Of a stretch of DNA of 64,000 bases, positions 55,741-64,000 are shown one piece after another. The number at the start of each line of letters is the position of its first letter. The stretch's first letter is position 1. The notes under the pieces are model-generated. The model did not search any database, was not told the origin of the DNA, and worked only from the letters and a program-made list of their open reading frames with translations. Position numbers and translations under genes: made by a program. Location of the stretch: assembly GCA_951804985.1 (NCBI GenBank), contig OX638135.1, forward strand, positions 41,540,471-41,604,470, read 5' to 3'. The stretch is from Dryomyza anilis (Eukaryota; Arthropoda; Insecta; Diptera; Dryomyzidae).

Positions 55741-57406
55741 ACAATTCATAATAACATGTCCGTCCTTTCTGCACCAAGTGCAATATTTAGCGGGCCTGTT
55801 TGCAAAATTCCCGTTTCCATTATTTCCTTGAAAAACTTGTGTATCGCGTTTAACACGACAATCCCCTCGACGTGTCCCCCTCTATGGCACCAATCGCATC
55901 TCAATCCTGCAGCACCCCCGCCTTGACTCTGGATAACACCTTGACCATTTACCTGAGGTACGGGTGGCTGACATCCTTGGGGAGCAGTATGTCCTGGAAA
56001 AACATTACGACCCAAACGATCTGCACACTGTTCATTTCCATAAGAACGACAGTCACTGCAATACGGAATGTTTCTCCGTGTATGACATTCATCCCTCAGA
56101 TGTCCCTTATTCTTGCAAAAAGAACATGTAGGTATATGCTGCTTCATACCTACATTTAGTGTTTTCTCTTCCGTCTCCTTTTTTTCATTGCCTTGGCCAC
56201 CTGATGCATTACGATTATTTGGCATGAAGGCCGATGAGGACTCATTGAAATGGACTCAAAACTTGTCTATGCCCGTTAACTCTGCTGACTCCCTTTGTAT
56301 CGTCGCATGGTCCAATACCTCTTCTACCAATTTCTCCAGTGTTGTTTGCTTACTGCTCAACATGAGCATTCGCAAAGTGTAATCCCGAAGTCCTAACTTA
56401 AATGAGCTTTTAACTAAATTATTCAATTCATTAACGTCGTCTTTCGTATCATTATATTTACATTTAATCGTGCTTAATGCTGCCGACTGCAGGTTAACCA
56501 AACGCCTCGAGAAAGATCTAATACTTTCCCACGGATACTGAGATGCCTTTCTAATGTCATATTGAATGGCAATTACTGACCTACATTCCAAGTACGTATT
56601 TCTTAACAGATTGTATAAATCATCTATTGTGTCAAACTCCTTTGAATTTACTAAGTCAAAAGCATCTCCCTGTAAACGAACCCCAACGCCTTTAATAAAC
56701 TCCTTCATTTGTTCAGGCTTCAGTTCTGCTCTCACCACGTGAAAATCCGTCCTCAGCGATGATGAGTCTGCACATGCAAAATCTGGCACCGCATTTTTAA
56801 CGAATTTCGCGACTTCGCCTAATCCCATGTTGCCCTGTGTTGAGATGTCGTCACTTTCTATGGTTCCTTGTGGTATAAGGATGTCTCGTGCGCTGTCTTA
56901 ACTTCCTCGTTCAAATATCTAATACGCGCGTTCAACTCCTGTATTTTGTTGTTCGCTTCCTCCAACGTCGCGTACTCCTCCCTTGCCTGGCATCTAACAG
57001 AATTATTTATTGATTCCTCAGAAATATTCTTTTCTTTCAATAAATTTCTTAATTTTATGTTTTCCTCTTCTATTTTAGCTGTTTCTTCTAACTCTGCTGT
57101 ACGTTTTAAACAATACTCGTTTAAACGTTTTCTCAACACTAATCTTTCTAATTCACCATTTTCTGCTAAAACCGATTTAATTTTTAAATTCTGGAAATTT
57201 AATAACTCTTCTACTATTTTATCTGCCTCCTCTAATTTAGATAAATGCAGAAGTCTAGATATATTATCTCTTAATAATGCTGTACTATCTTTATTTAGTA
57301 TTGTTGGTACAAACCAGAATCTTTCAGACCATAATTTTTCAACAAATCTGCCCAATTCGCTAGATTGCTTTTGAATATACGCATTTAATTCATTAGCATC
57401 TGTCAT
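55741..57406 (-). pseudogene. Gypsy-A gag, copy C
   Basis: Start MTDANELNAY at 57406. The codon that is TAA in copies A and B is TAT here, so the capsid-like part runs on (QYPWESIRSFSRRLVN). A 2-base loss near 56862 shifts the frame between the coiled-coil and capsid parts, and another shift lies near 55864. Knuckles seen are CSFCKNKGHLRDEC, a degenerate CSDCRSYGNEQC, CDWCHRGGH and CTWCRKDGHVIMNC. Confidence 0.87.
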
Positions 57407-58572
57407 TAAATATTTTCAATCAATTTAAAACGTTATCTTTATCTTTTAATTTAAAAAATAAAATACATCAAGTTGTAATTGAAAATTTCAATATAACAAA
57501 AATGTTACCCAAACAACAACGAAATCAATTTTGCATTGATGAAGTATAACTATAAACTATATTTTTTTTTCAACTCAGTTTTCTATAAGATTGGAAAAAT
57601 AAAAATAATTTTATATTTCCAAATAATATACCCTGAATTATCGGGAAAAAAATTATGTGTATATTGGGTTACTCAAGATTTTATAAAAAAATTTTAACAT
57701 AAAATGATTTTTTAATATAAATTTTTTGTTATTTTTTAAATCATAACAGCAATCAGTGCTGTGTTCACATGCTTTAAAATTTAATCAAATAATTTAGTTT
57801 TTATTTGTTATACACTGGAGGGTCCGTAGTTTGGAATCTCAGTGTTATTTCAATTATTATATTGTCCTTTTTCTTTTCAGACAATTTGTAAAATATCGAT
57901 TTTTTAATAAAAATATGATTAAATTAAAATTTATGTAATCGCTGTTACTATGTAAATATTTTCATAGTACAGAAGACGTTTAAGAGAAATTTCAAGTGTA
58001 AATTTATTATTTAGAATATTATAAAATATTCAAATTTCTTAAATATTTCTAAATGATATTCCTGACTACACATTCGGAGAATATATTGACTTTTTTTTAT
58101 CGCATTTTATTTTTCATTTAATTTGATATAAAAATTAATTCTGTATATCCACAGAATCAATGCTGCGAAAAACTGATACGTTTTGAAAATAAATATTTGT
58201 TTGATTTTATAGTATAATCGTTTTATATTTAATGAAAATTATAATTTGCATACTAATAGTATGAATTATTTTATTATACACTAGAAGGTTCGGAGTTCGG
58301 ATTAGCAGTGTGTATTTTCTTTTATATATTTAATTTTTATATTTTTAAATTATTTAGAATGTTTAAACATTTTTTATTCATAACTTTAAAAAAACTCTCC
58401 CTATCTCTATAACAAAAAAAAAAAAACAAAATATAATTAAACTAGTTTTCAAAGCTCCTTTTTTTAAATTAAAAAACAATTAATTAAAATTTTAATCACT
58501 TACCATTTTGGTTACGTCCTTCATCCTCCTTCCTTATTTCCACTCTCGGTCCTTGAGAGGTTGGTACCGATG
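57407..58572 (-). other. Gypsy-A 5' leader, copy C
   Basis: AT-rich leader with both copies of the acact...cagtgt motif (about 57811 and 58278). The primer site TGGCGCAGCCGGTA follows at 58573-58586 on the minus strand. No ORF of note. Confidence 0.7.
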
Positions 58573-58591
58573 TACCGGCTGCGCCAAATGA

Positions 58592-59151
58592 TGTATATTT
58601 TAGATGAATTTTTTTCCAAATTTTAATTGAGAAACACTTTTTAATATTTAAGTTCAAAAAACACTTTTATTATTTTACTACCTCCACTTGAGGAATTTTC
58701 ACTTTCACTCAATTTTGGTGTACGTGACTTTTGAAGAAAGTCCGATTTGCAGTTTTTGGCTGACACCAATTTCGAAATATCAGAATTGTTGGCCAACGCT
58801 GCTCTGCTTATTTTAACATAGCCACCTAATCATGCAATGATAAATTATATTGCAAGAGGTGTGGTCTAAGTAAAGCTTTAGAACTTTGCCGAATTATGGC
58901 AAGCTTTTGTTAACTGTGGAAGCTAACTTGAAAGAGCTGTGGTCTAAGCAAAGCTTAGCGCTATGCCAAATTATTATCATTGTTGCCAACGTGAAGCGTT
59001 GGGAGAATGCTATGAACATGTTGCTGTACAACATGATTTCAACCCGATATGAAAAATATGATGCGCTCAACATGTGTACAGCAAAATCCAAAACTGAATG
59101 AATAGTGAAGAACCATAAAGAAAAGAAAAATGTATGAACTAATTCATAACA
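58592..59151 (-). repeat. Gypsy-A 5' LTR (right), copy C
   Basis: 560 bp, TGTATATTTTAG to CATAACA and then GCGG. It shares the cttgagg-aattttcac deletion with copy B. Confidence 0.88.
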
Positions 59152-59245
59152 GCGGACCAAAACAATCCATTCCAGTGAATGAGAATGTTGGAGAAGTCTT
59201 CGCGAGTCTTGAAATAGACGCGCTTAATTTTGTAATAATTGCAAT
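59152..59245 (-). pseudogene. BEL/Pao integrase relic, upstream part (unit C)
   Basis: Minus-strand FSFTGMDCFGP directly at the GCGG junction, as in units A and B. Confidence 0.8.
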
Positions 59246-59637
59246 CAATTGTGATGATACCAATTCAGACGAAATGATACCGCACACAGCAGACTTTCCG
59301 TATGGAAATTTGCACTACACCCAGAAAAAATCATGGTAAATTAATAGTATTTCAATAGAAAAACAATAATTTATACTATTGAAATTGGTCAATAGGATGC
59401 GTATCATTAGTTCAGTAATTTTAAAACGTTTAATACAATATGATGTTGTACCATTCATTTTTAATTACAATAAGCAAGACGTATAATTAATTTTATGGTA
59501 TAGTCGAATTACATTTTCCTAATAATTTATTAAAACGAAAATGTATTTTAGTGGAAATCACTTCTAAAATATCACACACATATATAGTAGAAACTTCTCG
59601 TTGCGTTATAACACTTTTAATGTATAATTGATTGTAA
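59246..59637. other. Non-coding flank with empty MITE site, unit C
   Basis: Matches unit B closely, including the one-ended MITE remnant at 59317 and the empty TA site near 59520. No gene seen. Confidence 0.6.
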
Positions 59638-59759
59638 TGCCCGATTTACATTGTATCTTCTGTGAGTCTCACTGAATCTCCTAGGGTTGCATTTATTAAA
59701 TTTTCATTTAAAAATAGCAGTACATTGAGACTAACAGAAGATACAATGTAAATCCGGCA
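59638..59759. mobile_element. Palindromic MITE, copy C
   Basis: Both inverted ends are present (gatttacattgtatct and agatacaatgtaaatc) while the inner arm is missing as in unit B. The left arm is intact here, unlike unit B. Confidence 0.8.
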
Positions 59760-61639
59760 TAACATTTAACGGAATTTATTTTTGAGTCTGTTGCTATAAT
59801 ACAAGTACGTCGTATTATTCATTTTCTGTAATAAATAAAAAAAGGTTAAATATAATGAATTTACATTAAACACATTGAGTCTTTAATAATTTCGCGCAGA
59901 AAAACTATTAATACATGAACCATAAGAATAATGGTCGTACCAATAAGTACTTAATGGGACATTTTCTTCTGAGTGTACGATTTTTTGCTAAACATTATTT
60001 TGCATATGTCAATATTAATAATCATTATTACGAAATGAAAAAAGATGTTCAATTCAAATTTCCAGATGTTTTTTTAAGTTTTTTTATATACTGTAGTTTT
60101 ACACATTTGGTACTCTAAGTTCCTGACGGCACAGATTTCAAATAGCTGTCAAAAAGTTCTAGTATTCCTATCCATCGTTATTTCAAAGATTTGAGCATTT
60201 TGAATTTCTCGGTCGTGGTTGACGCTTTGTCCTTCGAATAGAATTGACTTTCGTATAGCTATGAATTTCGAATCGCAATACAGAGTAACCCCCCTGGATT
60301 TCTTCAGAGTTTTCACCAAAATGGAACAGCAACTAATTGTGAAACAAAATTTCAAACCGAAGTGTTTGTTGGATGAAAAAGAAAATGCGAATTAGAGCAT
60401 ATATTTCTTTTTAAAAGTTCTTTATTTCGTCTTACCGATTCAATCGTTGGATAAATTAGAGAGCTTAAAATTAGTTTCATAAAACGGAAATGAACTTATT
60501 ATCAAAATATTCTAGAAAGACGAAAAGCGCCATCTAATTGAGATAATCATTAACGTTTATTGTAATAGATTTTATAGAACTGATGCCCGTAACTTCAACG
60601 AGTTGAAATCTATTGGTGTTCGTGTCGAACAGATATCTCTTACCTATCCTGTATTTTTACTCCTTAACTATGTGTTGAAGTTACGAAATTTGGCTAACAC
60701 GATATGTCGTAATTTGTCTAAGTGGTGCGAACCACTTAGTTCTTTTGTTGAGTACAGGCATAAATTACTTCCTCCAGAAAGTCCAGAAATAATCGGCTAA
60801 TAGCTGCACTGCTCTCCATCGCTTTTTTAACAGTACACACAGAAAACTGATTTGTTGCGGCAATCAACTAAATTGCCCTACCGAATTATTCGGTTGTGAT
60901 TAGAAGGTTGTACCAACCTCCTAGTCAGCAAGCATGAGGTTGTGCCAACCTCCTATTCAGCAAGCATCAGGTTGTTTAAACCTCCAAGTCAGCAAGCATG
61001 CCGAAAACACCAATTGAAATTTTATTTTGAGAATATTTTTTATATATAAAACTTATTTATGTATTTATGTACTCAATTTCAAAAAATATATCTATTAATT
61101 ACTGTTCCCTGAAACATAAAAACAGTATGAGGACACATTTTATATTTTATTTCGTCATAATTAAACAAAATAAAAAACTATTTATAATGCCACATATGGT
61201 CACATATTTTTGTAGCTAAACAGCAATATTCATATATTTATTTCGCATTTTTACTTAATTAATTAATTTCCCATTGTCTGGCAATTGTGAAAATTTTTGA
61301 CGTTAATTTATTTTTGCATATATCCATAATTTTTGGTAAGAAACTTGCAACCGAACTTCTGATAGATATGAGGTTGCCGTTTGTCATTTATTTTGTTGAT
61401 ACAATAACGTACTCAGTTGCCGTAACAAATGCACATACGTCAAATTTTGGCAGAATGAAAAATGCAATCATGAGGTTACGATAACCGAACGTACAGTTGC
61501 GCGGACTAACATTTCGGTTAGAGTAAGACATGGTACGTTCATTTTAATGACACGAGGTTACAACAAATGTATTTCGGTTGCAACACTGAAACGTTGGTTC
61601 AATTAACCTCATGCCAAAAGAAGATTTTTCTGTATGTAG
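59760..61639. other. Non-coding flank leading into unit D
   Basis: Homologous to 16599-19020. Contains the conserved minus frame 60149-60355, the plus frame 60603-60800, the aggttg palindromic repeats and the AT-rich flank. No gene recognised. Confidence 0.55.
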
Positions 61640-62007
61640 ATCTTTATCGTCTTGCAGACTCATTGGAGTGCTTTGCGATGAACGTCCAATTAGAAAATGG
61701 TTCGGGGTTAGAGTTTATCCGTCCTCCGGGTGCTCAGACATCTCTACAAGTGGACGTAAATTTAGTATGTGTTCCACTTCAGTAAGCAATGTCAAATGCA
61801 TTTCGTCCATTTGGAATCGTTCTTTTAATGTTGCATAAAGTGCCTCTTTAGTAGTTCGAATAAGTCTCTCCCACACACCACGCGTGTGTGGGCTGGCTGG
61901 CGGATTGAAAATCCACTTAATTCGATGCGTCGTCATAAATCGCAAGACTTCGTCCTGATCGATTTATTCATACAGACTTGAATCCCGTTTTAAGCTCCAC
62001 AAAAATT
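60251..62007. repeat. Partial segmental-duplication unit D
   Basis: The right flank of unit C runs into a fourth copy of the left flank, including the short palindromic repeats near 60903 and the BEL/Pao integrase relic. Homology stops at about 62007 where LINE sequence begins. The corresponding Gypsy-A is not present before the window ends. Confidence 0.8.
61640..62007 (-). pseudogene. BEL/Pao integrase relic, unit D
   Basis: Fourth copy of the relic, with GVWERLIRTTKEALYA and HILNLRPLVEMSEHPEDG on the minus strand. It ends at ccacaaaaatt, which is the NGTNF codon area in unit A, where LINE sequence takes over. Confidence 0.83.
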
Positions 62008-62838
62008 CGCATAGATTTTTGCAACATTCGTGGGCTGAGAACGAATTTCTGCTCTATATATGCGTATGTGTCCGTTAATAGGCTACAAATAATGGCACTG
62101 GGAGAAAACCAGGTTAGTGAGTATGCAGATCCACTGGATTTTCAAATACCTGGGTATCACTTAGTGACATTATTTTCTGCCCATAGGGGTCTCACTCTAT
62201 TTATTCGGAGTGACGTTGTGTATCAACTGCAGCAAAAACATAGTGTGTCGGATAGCGAATTTAATACAATTTGTGTTAAATTCAAAATACAAACACACGT
62301 CATGCACTTGTGCTTTCTTTATACGAGTCCGAATCTAGATAGGCTTTCCACCTGTAATAAGCTGGATGCCTTATCTGATTCGATCTCAAATATATTGGAG
62401 CAATTTCCAGGCAGTAAAATTGTTGTTGCCGGCGATTTTAATGTGCACAACGCCACTTGGTTGAGCCACTCGGGTCTTCCAACACAGGAGGATTGTTATG
62501 TTGAGCTGTTTGCAGAGTGCAATCAACTCACTCAATTGGTGAAGGAACCGACGTACCTCCCACGCGTCGGTGAGCAAAGCCATAAAGTCCTAGACCTTTT
62601 TCTGACTTCACATCATCAAAAATATGATGTTAAAGTCCTTGCACCTCTTGGTAACTCCGACCACTGTACTGTTTCCGCTGAGTTTTCGTATTCTAGTTTA
62701 CGCGCCTCTTCGATTAAAGCCCCGAAGAGGACTGTATGGCTTTACGAAAAAGCAAATTGGGTTGCGTTAAATGATTTTATTCGTAACTTTTATGGAAATT
62801 GTGTTTCGCTGACAGAGACAAAAATGCCGCGGCTTTAA
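62008..62838 (+). pseudogene. LINE apurinic-like endonuclease domain
   Basis: Visible blocks are FCNIRGLRTNF, ALGENQVS (the catalytic Glu position), RGLTLFIRSDV, CFLYTSPN, VVAGDFNVHNATW, LDLFLTS and LGNSDHCTV. These are the usual endonuclease motifs including GDFN and SDH. The open frame reported from 61978 starts with an ATG in the BEL relic, so its first ten or so residues are chimeric and not part of the LINE. A frameshift near 62810 ends this frame. Confidence 0.87.
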
Positions 62839-64000
62839 TGGTACAAAATATTATTTTATTAGGTATGCGGTTCTTCATACCTTCTAAAAAGATTAGCATT
62901 AAACCCAAGGACCACTCTTGGTTTAATGAGACTTGCAGTATTGCAGTCAGGTCGAAAGAGGAAGCCTTTCAGAATTGGCGTTCTAACAAGAATGCTGACA
63001 CAGAAAGACTTCGCATACAGGCTAGGAATCGCTGTAATGCCGTGATCTCGCGCGAAAAGTTTTTTCAAGAACAAAACGCGCGCAAAAAGGCCCTACTCTA
63101 CCATAGAGGTAGTAAAAATTTCTGGTCATTCGTAAAAAGAGTGAAGAATCAGACGACACCGTCTACTCCAACTCTTATTATGAATGGCCAGAATTATTTG
63201 CAAATAATTCAACGCTCCCATATAGTAATCAACCACTGCCCGTCGTCGATTTTGTTTCTTCTGCAATGCAGGAAATTCTTTTACGAACTCGGGCAGTTAA
63301 AAAGGTTTTAGCAAACCTCAACATTAACAAAGCCTCTGGGCCAGATGGCATATCTGCTCATGTGTTTAAGAAGTGCGCGTCAACACTGGCTTGTCCGTTG
63401 CGTAACCTTTACAACATCTCCTACACGACAGGAGTTTTTCCATCTTGTTGGAAGGTTGCCAATGTCCAGCCAGTCCAGAAAAAGGGCGAGGCTACGAACC
63501 CTGCCAATTACCAATCCATTGCAATATGCTCTGCACTCACCAAGATAATGGAGAGCGTAATTAACTTCCACCCTGTGAACTATCTTGAGCACAACGAATT
63601 GGTCAGTGACCGCCAAGTGGTTTCCGTAGGGCCAGATCCACGGGTGACTTGATGGCGGTCCTCTCCGAAAAGTGGAATAATTGTATTCACCATTTCGGGG
63701 AGAGTAAGGCTGTTGCTCTCGATATTTCCAAGGCTTTTGATCGAGTGTGGCATAAAGCCCTCGTTTCAAAACTAATTGCATTTGGTGTCGGTGAATCTTT
63801 TACTCGATGGATATCGAGTTTTCGCCAGGGTCGTTCTATACGAGTTGCGATGGATGGTGTTTTTAAGAACAACATTCCATCAATTCTGGAGTTCCGCAGG
63901 GTTCCGTCCTATCCCCGTCTGATATTTATCAATGACCTTATGTCATTGACCCAGAACCGAATTCATTCCTTTGCAGATGACAGTAACATTTGTCATTCAT
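62799..64000 (+). pseudogene. LINE reverse transcriptase, frameshifted, 3' end outside window
   Basis: After the shift come FFIPSKKISIKPKDHSWFN and a basic linker, then a shift near 63190, LANLNINKASGPDGISAHVFKK, WKVANVQPVQKKG, NYQSIAICS, another shift near 63615 leading to RSTGDLMAVLSEKW, ALDISKAFDRVWHKALVSKL (motif A Asp), VPQGSVLSP (motif B, about 63893), another lesion, and IHSFADDSNICHS (motif C, FADD) at the window end. This protein would copy LINE RNA at the target. At least four frameshifts make it inactive. Confidence 0.87.

Larger units (their letters stand above)
37318..59151 (-). mobile_element. Gypsy-A LTR retrotransposon, copy C
   Basis: Third copy, flanked by GCGG at 37314-37317 and 59152-59155. 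It has no copia and no SINE, so it documents both empty sites. Its 3' region holds a duplicated dispersed repeat and all the Gypsy-B elements. RNase H and the integrase N-terminus are lost through a deletion near 53183. Confidence 0.92.
35507..60250. repeat. Tandem segmental-duplication unit C
   Basis: Third unit, longer than the others because it carries about 10 kb of Gypsy-B elements. It lacks the copia and the SINE found in units A and B, and so gives the uninterrupted sequence at both of those insertion sites. Its gag lacks one nonsense codon that A and B share. Confidence 0.85.
62008..64000 (+). mobile_element. Jockey/CR1-group non-LTR retrotransposon, 5'-truncated, runs off window
   Basis: Plus-strand LINE inserted in the BEL relic. 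It begins inside the endonuclease domain without a first ORF, 5' UTR or start codon of its own, the usual result of incomplete reverse transcription. Endonuclease and reverse transcriptase follow. The 3' end lies beyond the window, so target duplication and tail cannot be seen. I assign the Jockey/CR1 group from the endonuclease and RT motifs but not a named clade. Confidence 0.87.

Noticed and set aside
1..64000. A previously undescribed multi-gene host system
   Set aside because: Nearly every open frame I could recognise belongs to a transposable element, and no set of unassigned genes with conserved order and intact frames was seen.

Overview
Organism and overall nature: this is an AT-rich eukaryotic sequence made almost entirely of transposable elements in various states of decay. 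The families (BEL/Pao, a 17.6/297-like Gypsy with a tRNA-Ser-type primer site, a copia with an internal initiator-Met-type primer site, Jockey/CR1-like and RTE-like LINEs, a dispersed repeat with a TTCTTGATCAGCAT core and GTCT microsatellite) point to an insect, most likely a brachyceran fly. I cannot name the genus. I see no intact host gene, bacterial operon, rRNA gene or CRISPR array. Layout: the window is a tandem array of a large segmental duplication. Unit A is about 1-17547, unit B 17548-35506, unit C 35507-60250, and a fragment of unit D runs from 60251 until a LINE takes over near 62008. The phase chosen for the unit start is arbitrary. Each full unit is a nest. The oldest layer is a minus-strand BEL/Pao integrase relic. 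Into it a minus-strand Gypsy element (called Gypsy-A here) inserted, flanked in all three units by the same 4-bp duplication GCGG. Splicing the Gypsy-A out rejoins the BEL reading frame. In units A and B the Gypsy-A is itself interrupted by a plus-strand copia element that splits the YLDD catalytic motif of its reverse transcriptase, and by a plus-strand tRNA-derived SINE with a 13-bp target duplication. Unit C lacks both and so shows the two empty sites. Unit C instead carries a second minus-strand Gypsy family (Gypsy-B) in an AT-rich tract. It is an internally deleted derivative that keeps gag and the two ends of integrase but has lost protease, reverse transcriptase, RNase H and most of the integrase core. 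It is present three times: as an LTR-internal-LTR-internal-LTR array (41820-47631), then, after a copy of the left flanking DNA, as LTR-internal-LTR (48804-52201). How the pieces relate: no element looks able to move by itself. Each Gypsy-A copy has stops, frameshifts or domain deletions, both copia copies share stops and an RNase H-region deletion, and the LINE at the right edge has several frameshifts. Shared lesions allow the history to be read. BEL came first, then Gypsy-A with GCGG, then duplication of the segment, then copia and SINE in the lineage of A and B, then further duplication with exchange. Unit B resembles A in the gag-pol centre but C on both sides, so it is a mosaic. Smaller insertions (a 220-bp TA-target MITE, palindromic MITEs, a 605-bp repeat with 11-bp inverted ends, an RTE-like LINE fragment inside one LTR) decorate individual units.
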